DNA of 64,000 bases, taken from JAEUHO01 sp046350655. Lineage in GTDB: Bacteria; Planctomycetota; PLA2; JAEUHO01. The first letter of the stretch is position 1. Every line of letters starts with the position of its first letter. Below, piece after piece: positions 1 through 8,780 of this stretch. The stretch is from assembly GCA_046350655.1 (NCBI GenBank), contig JAXMAB010000009.1:1-64000 (forward strand), read 5' to 3'. The notes below the pieces were generated by a model, which saw only the letters and a program-made list of their open reading frames with translations, had not been told where the DNA came from and made no database searches. The position numbers and the translations under genes were made by a program.

Positions 1-1
1 C

Positions 2-856
2 GCGCGGCGCTGGCTCGCCGCGACGGGGTGCGCCCGCCTCGCGCTGGCGGGCGGCGTGTTCGCGAACGTGCGCGTGAACGGGCTCCTCGGGGCGCTGCCG
101 GGCGTCGAGACGGTCCACGTGTTCCCGCACATGGGCGACGGCGGGCTCGCCGCGGGCGCCGCGCTCCACGTCGCCGACGCGCGGCCGGCGCCGCTCGCGC
201 ACGCCTACCTCGGGCCCGCGCCGAGCGACGCCGACTGCGTCGCGGCGGCGACCGGGTCGGGGTTCGACGTGTCGCGGCCCGCCGACCCCGACGCGGTGCT
301 CGCGGCGCGGCTCGCCGCGGGCGCGCCCGTCGTGCGCGTCGTCGGGCCCATGGAGTTCGGCCCGCGGGCCCTCGGGCACCGCTCGATCCTCGCGCCCGCC
401 GCGCGCGCCGACGCGTCGGCCCGGCTCAACGCGGCCCTCGAGCGCGACGACTTCATGCCGTTCGCGCCGATGCTGCGCGCGGAGGAGGCCGACGCCGCGT
501 TCCCGGGCCTCGCGCCGCTCGCGTCCGCGGCCCGGTTCATGACGATGGCGCTGCCGGCGAGCGAGGCCTTCCGGCGCGCGTGCCCTGCGGCGGTGCACGT
601 CGACGGCACGGCCCGGCCGCAGGTGGTGCACCGCGCGGAGGCGCCGGCGCTGCACGCGTTGCTCACCGCGTACCATGCCGCGACGGGGGCGCCCGCCGTC
701 GTGAACACCTCGTTCAACATGCACCAGGAGCCCATCGTCGCGTCCGCCCGCGACGCCGTGCGCTCGTTCCGCCGCAGCGGGCTGCCGACGCTGCGCCTCG
801 GCCCCCTCGTGCTCGAGCGGCGCGACCCCGCGGCCGACCGGGCCTCGCGTCCATGA
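2..856 (+). CDS. Carbamoyltransferase, NodU/CmcH type, C-terminal part (5' end outside window)
   Basis: The reading frame is open from the first base, so the N-terminal part lies outside the window. What remains is the C-terminal domain of the NodU/CmcH O-carbamoyltransferases: an AGGVFANVRVN stretch at the very start, the signature GPRALGHRSIL about one third in, and a late VNTSFNMHQEPIV motif. Family members transfer a carbamoyl group from carbamoyl phosphate to a sugar or other hydroxyl. The ATG of the next gene overlaps the stop codon (ATGA), so the two are probably co-translated and may act on the same glycan. The last codons coincide with a copy of dispersed repeat A (839-852). The substrate cannot be told. 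Confidence 0.88.
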   Translation, partial: ARRWLAATGCARLALAGGVFANVRVNGLLGALPGVETVHVFPHMGDGGLAAGAALHVADARPAPLAHAYLGPAPSDADCVAAATGSGFDVSRPADPDAVLAARLAAGAPVVRVVGPMEFGPRALGHRSILAPAARADASARLNAALERDDFMPFAPMLRAEEADAAFPGLAPLASAARFMTMALPASEAFRRACPAAVHVDGTARPQVVHRAEAPALHALLTAYHAATGAPAVVNTSFNMHQEPIVASARDAVRSFRRSGLPTLRLGPLVLERRDPAADRASRP

Positions 857-2562
857 GCGGCCCGACCGCCGCCCCGCCGCTCGCGCCCCCGACGGGCACG
901 GCGCCGACGCCGCGCACCGCGTGGGTCGTCGCGGCCCTCGTCCTCGCGTGCCTGCCCTACCTCGTCGGCCTCGGCGCGCCGCCGCTGTGGGACGCGAACG
1001 AGCCGCTGTACGCCGAGCCGCCGCGCGAGGCGCTCGAGACCGGCGACTGGCTCGCGCCGCCGTGGAACTACAAGCCGTGGTTCGTGCGGCCGCCGCTGTC
1101 GTCGTGGGCGACGATGGCGGGGTACGCGGTGGCGGGCGTGAACGAGACGGGCGCGCGCCTGGCGGGCGCGTGGGCGGCGGTGGGGACGCTCCTCGCGACG
1201 TTCGCGCTCGGCGCGGCGCTCGGCGGCCGGCGCGTCGGCCTGCTCGCCGCGGCCGTGCTCGCCGCGACGCCGCGCGTGTGGCTGTTCTCGCGGCAGCTGC
1301 CCGGCGACGTGTGGATGACGACGTGCCTCGTCGCGGGCTTCGCCGCCGCGGTCCCGACGCTGCGGGGCGACCCCCGCGGGCGCCGGCGCCTGCTCCTCGG
1401 GCACGCGTGCGTCGCGGTCGGCGTGCTGGCGAAGGGGCCCGTGATCCTGGGGCTGTACACCGTGCCGCTCGCGCTCGCGGCGCGGTTCGGGCGGCCCCGC
1501 GTCGCCGTCCGCGACCTCCGGCCGTTCGCGCTGGCGGGGCTCGTGCTCGCCCTCGCGGGGCCGTGGTTCGCGTACATGGCGTGGCGGTACGGCGTGCCGT
1601 ACGTGCGCGACTTCTTCGGGTGGCACCACGTCCGGCGCGCGATCTCGGACGACGTCGGGGCGCGGCCGCCCTGGTACATGCTGCAGGCGGTGCTCGGCGA
1701 CGGCCAGCCGTGGGTGCTGCTCGCGCCGTTCGCGCTGCGCGCGGCGCGGCGGCGCGGCGACCGCGACCCGGTCGGCGTGCTCGCCTGGGCCGGCGCGCTG
1801 TTCCCGCTCGTGTTCTTCAGCATCCCGTTCGGCAAGCGGAACGTGTACCTCCTGCCGTGTTACCCGATGCTGGCGGCGGCGCTGGCGCCGTTCCTCGCGT
1901 CGCTGCTGCGGGGCGGGCACCCGCGCCTCGTCCGCGCCGCCGGCGCGCTCGCCGCCGCCGCCGCGGCGACGGGGACGACGTTCCTCGCGCTCGCGCGCGC
2001 GCACGTGCCCGCGGACGTGTCGGCGGCGGCGCTCCCGTTCCTCGTGGGCCTGCCCGTCGCGGGCGCCGTCGCGGCGTTCGGCGGGCTGCGGCGGAGGGCC
2101 GCGGTCGTGGTCGGGGTCCTCGTGGTCGCGCCGTGGGCGGCGACGCTCGCGAGCGCGGCCCTCCTGCCGGCGCTCGGGCGCTACATGCCGGTGCCGCGGC
2201 TCGCGGCCGCGCTGGTCGCGGAGGCCCGGCCCGGCGACCCGGCGGTCGTGTACGGGGTGGGCATCCACTCGTTGATGTTCTACGCCCGTCGCCCCACGGT
2301 CACGGCCCACAACCCCGCGGAGCTCCTCGCCGCCGTGCCGCCCGGGGGCCGCGCGTACGCGCTGGGGGAGGAGGACGAGCTGGGCGAGGTGCCGAAACAC
2401 GCGCCGCTGCGCCTCACCGAGGTCGCGCGGGCCCCGCAGTTCCGCTTCCACTTCGGGCGCAACGTCCTCGGCCACGGCGACAGCGTGCGCGACCTCGTCC
2501 TCGTGCGGGTGGAGCGGACCGCGGACGGCGCCGGGGAAGGCGCGGCGCCCGGCCCGCGTTAG
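853..2562 (+). CDS. Glycosyltransferase family 39 (ArnT/PMT-like) integral membrane protein
   Basis: 569 residues with many hydrophobic segments. The N-terminal loop after the first membrane helix carries the acidic signature of polyprenyl-phosphate-sugar-dependent transferases (DANEPLYAEPPREALE) followed by a KPWFVRPPL segment, as in ArnT and plant/bacterial PMT-like enzymes. Such enzymes take a sugar from a lipid-phosphate donor on the periplasmic side and add it to lipid A, protein or another acceptor; the acceptor here is unknown. The ATG overlaps the stop of the carbamoyltransferase by ATGA, suggesting coupling. A much longer open frame exists upstream but it is a GC-rich shadow, so I use the ATG at 853. 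Confidence 0.85.
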   Translation: MSGPTAAPPLAPPTGTAPTPRTAWVVAALVLACLPYLVGLGAPPLWDANEPLYAEPPREALETGDWLAPPWNYKPWFVRPPLSSWATMAGYAVAGVNETGARLAGAWAAVGTLLATFALGAALGGRRVGLLAAAVLAATPRVWLFSRQLPGDVWMTTCLVAGFAAAVPTLRGDPRGRRRLLLGHACVAVGVLAKGPVILGLYTVPLALAARFGRPRVAVRDLRPFALAGLVLALAGPWFAYMAWRYGVPYVRDFFGWHHVRRAISDDVGARPPWYMLQAVLGDGQPWVLLAPFALRAARRRGDRDPVGVLAWAGALFPLVFFSIPFGKRNVYLLPCYPMLAAALAPFLASLLRGGHPRLVRAAGALAAAAAATGTTFLALARAHVPADVSAAALPFLVGLPVAGAVAAFGGLRRRAAVVVGVLVVAPWAATLASAALLPALGRYMPVPRLAAALVAEARPGDPAVVYGVGIHSLMFYARRPTVTAHNPAELLAAVPPGGRAYALGEEDELGEVPKHAPLRLTEVARAPQFRFHFGRNVLGHGDSVRDLVLVRVERTADGAGEGAAPGPR

Positions 2563-2573
2563 GCTCGTCGTCC

Positions 2574-3038
2574 ATGCCGACGACCCCCGCCCCGCGCCGA
2601 GACCTCTGGACCGGGATCGCCCTCCTCGTCGCCGCCGTCGCCGCGGGGGCGTGGTTCTTCACCCGCCCGCCGGCGCCCGCGGCGCGGCCCTCGCCGCCGC
2701 CGGTCGTCGTCGTGGAGGAGGACCTGCCGCGGGCGTCCGACGGGACCGCCGCCGTGCGGCTGCGGGTCGTGGGCCCGGCCCTCCTGCGCGTCGAGGTCAC
2801 GGCGCCGGCCGGCACCGAGGTGAAGGCCGGCCCCGAGCGGCCGGTCGAGCTCGAGCCCCGCGACCTCCCGGACCCGGCCCAGACCACGGCGTGGACCCAC
2901 GCCGGCGGCACGGCCACCGAGACCGTGCGGGCCTACACGTCGGGGATGTACGTCGTCCACCTCGCGCCGCCGGCCTCCGGGCCGCTGCACGTGCGCGTCA
3001 CGAAGGGCGACTGGCGGGCCGAGACCTCCGGGAAGTAG
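2574..3038 (+). CDS. Small membrane-anchored hypothetical protein
   Basis: 154 residues: a short cytoplasmic N-terminus, one membrane anchor at about residues 11-29, a proline-rich linker, then a predicted beta-rich extracytoplasmic domain ending in HVRVTKGDW. I do not recognise a family. The start is chosen because a TAGGCT hexamer (2560-2565) sits 8 bases before this ATG, the same spacing as other apparently leaderless genes here; that hexamer overlaps the stop codon of the preceding glycosyltransferase. It may be transcribed alone or with its upstream neighbours. Confidence 0.6.
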   Translation: MPTTPAPRRDLWTGIALLVAAVAAGAWFFTRPPAPAARPSPPPVVVVEEDLPRASDGTAAVRLRVVGPALLRVEVTAPAGTEVKAGPERPVELEPRDLPDPAQTTAWTHAGGTATETVRAYTSGMYVVHLAPPASGPLHVRVTKGDWRAETSGK

Positions 3039-3072
3039 CCCGGTTGTCCCCGCTCGGTGGCACCATCCCTCC

Positions 3073-4095
3073 GTGGCCACGCCCCTGCCTTCCTTCGAGA
3101 TCCACCCCCTGCTCCACGCGAGCGGCGCCCGCTCGTACGTCGTCGTCGAGCCCACGTCGCGCGACGCCCTGGTGGTGGACCCGATCCTCGAGGACGTCGG
3201 CGAGGTCCTGCGGGTCGTCGGCTCCCGCCGCGCCACGCTGCGGTTCGTCGTCGACACGCACCTCCACGGCGACCACCTCTCCGGCGCCACGCTGCTCCGC
3301 GAGAAGACCGGCGCCGAGGTCGTGATGGGGGCGGCGACCGACTGCCGCGTCGCGACCCGCAAGGTCGGCGACGGCGACGTCCTCGCGCTCGGCGAGACCG
3401 GGCTCCGCGTCCGCGCGGCGCCGGGCCTCTCGCCCGAGGCGATCGTGCTGCAGGGCCCGGACGTGCTCTTCACGGGCGACACGCTGCTCGTCGGCACGAT
3501 CGGCGTGCGCGACGTGCCCGGCGACGACGGCGCGGCGCTCTACGAGACGATCCAGCGCATCTTCGACCCGCTGCCCGACGAGACCGTGATCCACCCCGGC
3601 CACGACGACATGGGTCGGTCCCGCACGACCATCAAGGCCGAGAAGCGGGGCAACCGGTGGATGCGCGAGAAGGACCGCGACAACTTCCTCGCGCGTTGGG
3701 CGTCCGACCCGCGGCCCGTGTCGAAGGTCGCGAAGGACATCGCCGCCGCGAACCGCGAGGGCGTCACGAGCGCGTCCCCCGAGCTGGCGCCCGTCGCGTC
3801 CGTCGGCACGCCGGCGAAGGGCGCCGGGCCCGTCGTGGCGCCGCAGGGGATGGGCGCCGGCAAGACGGGCGGCCTCGTCCCGTCGGGCCTCGCCGAGGTG
3901 TTCGTGGTCGTCGGGGCGGTCAGCGTGGCCGGGTGCGCGCTCGGGTTCCTCGTGCACCCGCTGCTCCACCTGATCCCGGGCGTCGTCGGCGTCCTCGCCA
4001 TCGTCCTCGGGATGGTGAGCGCGTCCCGTCGGCCGAAGAAGACCCACGACGGCTTCTACTACACCGGCCCGCAGGCCCGCGCGTTGCGCCGGTAG
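3073..4095 (+). CDS. MBL-fold hydrolase (persulfide dioxygenase/glyoxalase II-like) with C-terminal membrane hairpin
   Basis: 340 residues. Residues 1-200 form a metallo-beta-lactamase fold: metal motif THLHGDH at about 62-68, a GDTLL segment and HPGHDD further on. The layout fits the persulfide dioxygenase/rhodanese-associated branch (THLHADH in relatives, with Gly for Ala here). Residues 272-325 add two hydrophobic segments and a short basic tail, unusual for this normally soluble family, and there is no rhodanese domain. Start is GTG at 3073, with CACCAT 6 bases upstream in the leaderless arrangement seen elsewhere. Reaction likely thiol- or sulfur-related hydrolysis or oxidation, but substrate is inferred only from the family. 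Confidence 0.8.
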   Translation: MATPLPSFEIHPLLHASGARSYVVVEPTSRDALVVDPILEDVGEVLRVVGSRRATLRFVVDTHLHGDHLSGATLLREKTGAEVVMGAATDCRVATRKVGDGDVLALGETGLRVRAAPGLSPEAIVLQGPDVLFTGDTLLVGTIGVRDVPGDDGAALYETIQRIFDPLPDETVIHPGHDDMGRSRTTIKAEKRGNRWMREKDRDNFLARWASDPRPVSKVAKDIAAANREGVTSASPELAPVASVGTPAKGAGPVVAPQGMGAGKTGGLVPSGLAEVFVVVGAVSVAGCALGFLVHPLLHLIPGVVGVLAIVLGMVSASRRPKKTHDGFYYTGPQARALRR

Positions 4096-4142
4096 ACGCC
4101 GGTCGACGCCGGTCGACCTCGGAGGCAGGCGCGGCCCCCGCA

Positions 4143-4184
4143 CGGGACCGCGAGGCCCGCCGGCCGCCGGGCCTCGCCGTCCCG
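4143..4184. repeat. Repeat A, hairpin form
   Basis: Arms CGGGACCGCGAGGCCCG (4143-4159) and CGGGCCTCGCCGTCCCG (4168-4184) pair with one mismatch around an 8-base loop, between two convergent genes. It could act as a transcription barrier or a protein-binding palindrome; the same sequence is dispersed elsewhere in the window. Confidence 0.75.
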
Positions 4185-4277
4185 GGCCCCGAGCGCGACG
4201 TGTCGAGCCGCGCGTGCGCCGCGCGCCCGACGAGCGGCCGCGGGGGCCGCGGGGGCCGCGGTGGCCGCGATCCCCGC

Positions 4278-5459
4278 TTAGCGATACGCGCGGCAGGCCG
4301 CCAGCACGCGCAGCACGTACCCCGTGCCGTACGCGCGGTGGTACGAGTAGAGCTGGTAGTCCCACCACGAGCCGTCCGGCTCCTGCAGCGGGACGAGGGT
4401 CGCCGCGATCTTGCGCGCGTGGTCGCGCGCGACGTCGGCGGGCACGAGGTCGAAGAGGCGGCTGGCGTAGTAGTAGCCGTAGAAGCAGAAGTAGCCCGAG
4501 TTCTGGAACCACGTCTCGTGGGGGATCGGGTACTTGCGCGCGATGAGGAGGAAGCGGCCCTTCTCGTGGAGGTCGTCGAGGGCCTTCACGAGCTGGCGCT
4601 CCGGCACGTCGCCGCCGAGCCGGCGGATCGCGCCGAGGGCCACGGGCGTGCGCGCGAGGCTGCCCTGCGTGTGGTTGATGCCGCCCTGCGGGTAGTAGCG
4701 GTGGTCCCACGAGTAGGCGAAGGCGCCGTCCGGCTTGCGGGTCGTCGCGAGGAAGTCGAGCGCGCGGCGCACGACGCGCGCGGGGACCTCGACGCCCTGG
4801 TCGGCGGCGCGCTTCATCGCCTGCAGCACGGTGCCCGTGGTGAAGCTCGTCGAGCCGTGCTCGGGCCGGCGCGCGGTGATGTCGAAGTTGTAGTAGCCCC
4901 AGCCGCCGTCCACGAACTCGAAGCGCACGAGGAAGTCCACGGCCTCGGCCGCGGCCTTGCGCAGCGCCGCGGCGCGCGCGGCGTCGGGGGCGCGCGCGAG
5001 CTCGCACGCGAACGCGTCGAGGGCGTAGGCGTGGGCCCAGACGTTGTAGAGGACGTCGGGCGAGATGCGGCGGGCCTTCGTGTGCTCGCGGAGGAGGAAG
5101 TCGAGCCCGCGGTCGCCGGCCGCGCGGGCCTTCGGGTCGTCGGGCGCGGCCTCGCGCAGGCCGCTGACCGCGAGCGCCGTGACGGCGACCTCGAAGGCGT
5201 AGTACGAGCCGGGGACCGGCGCGTAGATGTCCCAGAGGTTGCTGGCGGGGGAGCCCCACGACCCCGACGGGTTCTGCGTCGCGACGAGGTGCGCGACGCC
5301 GCGGGCGATCGCCGCGTCGAGCGTCGCGAGGTCGGGGCCGCGCACCGTCCCCGGCGCGGGCGCCGGCTCGCCGGACCGGGGCGCGACGCCGCCGAGCGCG
5401 CCGAACGCGAGCGCGGCGACGGCGACCAGGATCAGCGCGACGGCGGCGACGAGCTTCAC
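4278..5459 (-). CDS. Secreted or anchored squalene-cyclase/prenyltransferase-repeat protein
   Basis: 393 residues with an N-terminal hydrophobic segment (VAAVALILVAVAALAFGAL) acting as signal or anchor, then alpha/alpha-toroid repeats of the prenyltransferase/squalene oxidase type: NPSGSWG, DGGWGYYNFD, PDGAFAYSWD and PDGSWWDYQLY are QW-like motifs. I see no DxDD squalene-cyclase motif, so it is probably not a cyclase. Such secreted toroid proteins are frequent in planctomycetes and their job is unknown. The GTG start overlaps the stop of the upstream gene in a GTGA junction, so it is translationally coupled to the membrane-fusion protein and probably acts with it. Confidence 0.8.
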   Translation of the reverse strand: MKLVAAVALILVAVAALAFGALGGVAPRSGEPAPAPGTVRGPDLATLDAAIARGVAHLVATQNPSGSWGSPASNLWDIYAPVPGSYYAFEVAVTALAVSGLREAAPDDPKARAAGDRGLDFLLREHTKARRISPDVLYNVWAHAYALDAFACELARAPDAARAAALRKAAAEAVDFLVRFEFVDGGWGYYNFDITARRPEHGSTSFTTGTVLQAMKRAADQGVEVPARVVRRALDFLATTRKPDGAFAYSWDHRYYPQGGINHTQGSLARTPVALGAIRRLGGDVPERQLVKALDDLHEKGRFLLIARKYPIPHETWFQNSGYFCFYGYYYASRLFDLVPADVARDHARKIAATLVPLQEPDGSWWDYQLYSYHRAYGTGYVLRVLAACRAYR

Positions 5460-7006
5460 TTCGGCGGGCTCGCGAGCACGGCCTCGCCGCCGGCGAGGCC
5501 CTCGAGCACCTCGACCTTGCCGTCGGAGGCGTCGCCGAGCTTCACGTCGCGGCGGACGGGCTTGCCGTCGCCGCCGAGCACGTGCACGAACCGCTCGTCG
5601 CCCTCGCCGCCGACGGACTTGACGGGGACCGTGACGACGTCCTTCGCGTCGCGGACCACGATCTCGAGCTTCACGGTGAAGCCGGGCAGGAACCGGGCGT
5701 CGCGCCCGTCGACCTCGACGGTGACGGGGAAGCCGCCGTCCGAGGCAACGGGCGCGACGGTGCGGACGCGGCCCGCGAGCCGGGCCTTGTCGTCGGCGGC
5801 GGGCTTCAGCGTGACCGCCGCGCCGGGCTTGACCGAGAGCACCTTCCCCTCGGCGACGGCGGTGCGCGCCGTGACGGCGCCCGGCTCGACGATCGTGAAG
5901 AGCGGCGTCTTCGCGCGGAGCTTGCCGCCCGGCTCGAGCTCCTTGAGCGTCTCCTCGGTGCCCTGCCACTTGCCGCGGACGCACGCCCCGGGGACCGCGA
6001 GGCCCGCGCGCGGCGCCTTCACGACGAGGGCGTCGCGGTCGCGCTTGAGGTCGGCGAGGGCCTTCTCCTGCTTGGCGAAGCCGGCCTCGGCCCGCGCGAG
6101 CTCGAGGCGGCTCTGCTCGAGGGCGAGGGCGGCCGTGGCGACGGCGCGCTCGAGCTCGAGGGCCTCCTTGGCGGCGCCGAGCTCGAGGGCCCGCTGCTCG
6201 TCGGGGAGGTCGACGTCGACGAACCACTGGTGGCGCGAGCGCTGGAACTCGAGGCCGATCTTCGTGCGCTCGAGCTGGCGGCGCGCGCGCGCGAGGACGA
6301 TCTTCTCGGTCTCCTCGACCGCGTCGCCCGCGCCGTACATCTTCTCGAGCTGGGCGAGCTCCTCCTCCTGGTCCTTGATGGAGTCCTCGGTGCCCTTGAG
6401 GCGCAGCTCGGAGTCCTTGGTGCGGATCGCGCGCTCGGCGTCGACGAAGCGCTTGAGCGCCTTCTCGGCGCGGTCGCGCTCGAGGGTCGCGCGCGCGAGG
6501 CCGGCGTCGGAGGCCTCCTTCGACTTCTTGGCCTCCTCCTGCTGGCGCGCCAGCGCGCGCCGCGCGATCTCGACGTCGCGCGCGACGACCTCGAGCTGCT
6601 CGTCGAGCTTCTTCGACGAGAACCGCACGAGCACCTGGTCCTTCTCGACGGGGCCGCCGCGGACGGCCTCGACGACCTCGAGCTCGCCGCCGTACGCCTC
6701 GGGCTCGTACGCCACCTCGGCCGCGCCCATGGGCTCGAGCACGCCCGCGACGTCGAGGGTCACGACGAACGGGCCCTTCACCGCGTCCACGGTCTTCGGC
6801 CGATCGGCCTTCGGCGACTCCGCCTTCGGCGTGTCCGCCGTCGGGGCGGGCGTCTCGGCGGCGGGGGCCTCGGCCTTCGCGGGCTGCGGCGCGGCGCCGT
6901 CCTTCGGGGCCTCCGCGGCCGGCGGCGAGGCGGCGTCCTCGGCGGCGGCGAGGCCCGGGAGGGAGACGGTGAACGCGAGGAGGGCGGCGGGCACGAGCAG
7001 GCGCAT
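5456..7006 (-). CDS. HlyD/RND-type membrane-fusion (adaptor) protein
   Basis: 516 residues: signal peptide (MRLLVPAALLAFTVSLPGLAAA), an Ala/Pro/Lys-rich linker to about residue 70, a first barrel-sandwich half, a long alpha-helical coiled coil from about 130 to 300 rich in Glu, Lys, Arg and Ala, then the second lipoyl half and beta-barrel domains. This is the order of periplasmic adaptor proteins that join an inner-membrane transporter to an outer-membrane channel. No transporter or TolC-type channel is nearby; the partner encoded downstream is a terpene-cyclase-like repeat protein. ATG at 7006 is preceded by a GGAG ribosome-binding site. One exact 17-mer of repeat A (5990-6006) lies in frame here. 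Confidence 0.82.
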   Translation of the reverse strand: MRLLVPAALLAFTVSLPGLAAAEDAASPPAAEAPKDGAAPQPAKAEAPAAETPAPTADTPKAESPKADRPKTVDAVKGPFVVTLDVAGVLEPMGAAEVAYEPEAYGGELEVVEAVRGGPVEKDQVLVRFSSKKLDEQLEVVARDVEIARRALARQQEEAKKSKEASDAGLARATLERDRAEKALKRFVDAERAIRTKDSELRLKGTEDSIKDQEEELAQLEKMYGAGDAVEETEKIVLARARRQLERTKIGLEFQRSRHQWFVDVDLPDEQRALELGAAKEALELERAVATAALALEQSRLELARAEAGFAKQEKALADLKRDRDALVVKAPRAGLAVPGACVRGKWQGTEETLKELEPGGKLRAKTPLFTIVEPGAVTARTAVAEGKVLSVKPGAAVTLKPAADDKARLAGRVRTVAPVASDGGFPVTVEVDGRDARFLPGFTVKLEIVVRDAKDVVTVPVKSVGGEGDERFVHVLGGDGKPVRRDVKLGDASDGKVEVLEGLAGGEAVLASPPK

Positions 7007-7110
7007 GGCGGGCTCCAGCGGGACGGACCCGGCGCGGCGGCGACGGGGGCGCGATCGGGGGACGGGACTCGGGTGGGGGGCGGCGGCGACCCCGAGGGGC
7101 CGCCGGGGCG

Positions 7111-7404
7111 TCAGACGCCGCGGACGAGGACGCGACCGCGGGCGGTCGGCGACGCGGGCCGCGCGAAGAAGAACAGGCCGGACAGCCGCGCCCCCTCGCC
7201 GGGGCGCACGACGGTCGGCGTCCCGTCGGGGTGGGCGGCGGAGGCGCCGGTGGCGAACTCGACGTTCGTGTCGAACGAGCGGAGGACCACCTCGACGGCC
7301 GTCTTCTCCGGCGTGCTGCCGAGGAACGTCCACCCGTCGTGGGCGCGACGCGGCGGGGCGTCGGCGGGGAGCGGGGCGAGCGTGAGCGTCCGGGCCTCGG
7401 TCAT
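7111..7404 (-). CDS. Small hypothetical protein
   Basis: 97 residues, with codon use like the neighbouring genes (almost every third position is G or C) and no membrane segment. The composition (LTLAPLPADAPPRRAHDGWTF at the start, beta-prone centre) suggests a small soluble domain. It lies upstream of the membrane-fusion gene on the same strand and back-to-back with the FIST gene. I recognise no family, and in DNA this GC-rich a short open frame can occur by chance, so confidence is moderate. Confidence 0.5.
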   Translation of the reverse strand: MTEARTLTLAPLPADAPPRRAHDGWTFLGSTPEKTAVEVVLRSFDTNVEFATGASAAHPDGTPTVVRPGEGARLSGLFFFARPASPTARGRVLVRGV

Positions 7405-7518
7405 GGCGGTCTCCGGGCGGGGAGGTTACCCGCTCCGGTGGACGCCGAAAACAGGCGACGGGGAGGGCCTCGGATTCGTGCCGCCGGCCCGGTGCGCCGC
7501 GGGTAGGGTGACCCGGCC

Positions 7519-8748
7519 GTGCGCTGGGCCTCCGCATCCGCCGTCGGCTCCGACCTGCCCGCGCTCCTCGATCGCGTGGTGGGCGAGGTCCTCCGCGCCC
7601 TCGCGGGGAAGCCGGCGCACGCCGCGTTCGTGTTCCTGGGCCCGGACCACGCGTCGCGCTCCGCGCTCGTGCGGGACCGCGTGCGCGACGCGCTCCCGGG
7701 CGCGTCGCTCGTCGGCGGCACCGCGATGGGGGTCGTCGGCGGCGGGCGCGAGCACGAGTCGCCCGCGGCGCTCGCCGTCGCCGCCGCGCACCTGCCCGGC
7801 GTCGAGGTGCGCGCGCTCCACGTCACGCAGGAGCGGCTGCCGAGCCAGGACGCGCCGCCGGGCGCGTGGCAGGCGCTGTTCGGCGTGGCGCCGGCCGCGC
7901 GGCCGTCCTTCGTGTGGGTGGCCGACCCGTTCTCGATCCGGCCCGACGCCCTCGTGGCGGGGCTCGACTTCGCGTACCCGGGCCACGTGACGGTGGGCGG
8001 GCTCGCGAGCGGCGCGTCGGGCCCGGGCGAGCAGGTGCTCTTCTGCGACGAGCGGCTCGTGCGGACGGGCGCGGTGGGCCTCGCGTTGAGCGGCGACGTC
8101 GTCGTCGTCCCCGCGGTGGCGCAGGGCTGCCGGCCGTTCGGGCCGGTGATGCGCGTCAGCGCGTGCCAGGACAACCTCCTGATCTCGCTCGACGGCGAAC
8201 CCGCCATGGACGCGGTGTCGCGCGTGCTGCGCGAGGCCGCCGAGCGCGACCGCAGCCTCGCGCGCGTCAGCGCCCTGTTCCTCGGCATCGACGCGGACCC
8301 GTTCGCCGCGCCGGACGACGAGGGCCCCTGGCTCGTGCGCAACTTCCTCGGGCGCGAGCGCGACGGCGCGGGCCTGTTCGTCGGCGAGATGCTGCGCCAG
8401 GGGCGGCGGGTGCGCCTCCACGTCCGCGACCGCGTCACGTCCGCCGAAGACCTCGACCGCACGCTGCGGCGGTGCGCCGAACGCACGGGGCCCGCGTGCG
8501 CCGGCGCGCTGCTGTTCTCGTGCCTCGGTCGCGGGATGGGGCTCTACGGGGTCCCGGACCACGACACGCGCGCGTTCCAGACGCGCTTCCCGGACGTCGC
8601 GCTCGGCGGCTTCTTCTGCAGCGGCGAGATCGGCCCCGTCGGCGGGACCACCTACCTGCACGGGTTCACGTCGTCGTTCGGGCTGTTCCTCCCGCGCGAC
8701 GGCGCCGGCGGCACGGCGGGGGACGCGGGCGGCGCGGGGTCGCGCTGA
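7519..8748 (+). CDS. FIST-domain sensory protein
   Basis: 409 residues covering FIST_N (about 20-215) and FIST_C (about 215-395). Typical features are the early hydrophobic FVFLGPDHAS strand, the GGTAMGVVGGGRE glycine-rich turn, the GHVTVGGLASG segment, and near the end a SCLGRGMGLYG motif followed by GGFFCSGEIGPVGG. FIST proteins are thought to bind small ligands and are usually linked to signalling; no kinase or cyclase is fused to this one. The GTG start is favoured by TAGGGT (7504-7509) nine bases upstream, implying little or no leader. A GT4 glycosyltransferase follows 32 bases downstream and may be co-transcribed. Confidence 0.88.
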   Translation: MRWASASAVGSDLPALLDRVVGEVLRALAGKPAHAAFVFLGPDHASRSALVRDRVRDALPGASLVGGTAMGVVGGGREHESPAALAVAAAHLPGVEVRALHVTQERLPSQDAPPGAWQALFGVAPAARPSFVWVADPFSIRPDALVAGLDFAYPGHVTVGGLASGASGPGEQVLFCDERLVRTGAVGLALSGDVVVVPAVAQGCRPFGPVMRVSACQDNLLISLDGEPAMDAVSRVLREAAERDRSLARVSALFLGIDADPFAAPDDEGPWLVRNFLGRERDGAGLFVGEMLRQGRRVRLHVRDRVTSAEDLDRTLRRCAERTGPACAGALLFSCLGRGMGLYGVPDHDTRAFQTRFPDVALGGFFCSGEIGPVGGTTYLHGFTSSFGLFLPRDGAGGTAGDAGGAGSR

Positions 8749-8780
8749 CGCGCCGCCGCGCGGGCGAGGGAGGGGCAGGC

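Noticed and set aside
205..2475. Very long minus-strand open frame opposite the glycosyltransferase
   Set aside because: The translation is low-complexity Arg/Ala/Gly; it is the expected mirror of a GC-rich gene. Similar shadows across the window were left out.
4210..4275. Short GGGGGCCGC tandem repetition after the MBL gene
   Set aside because: Low-complexity GC sequence without a clear unit; not enough to call a repeat element.
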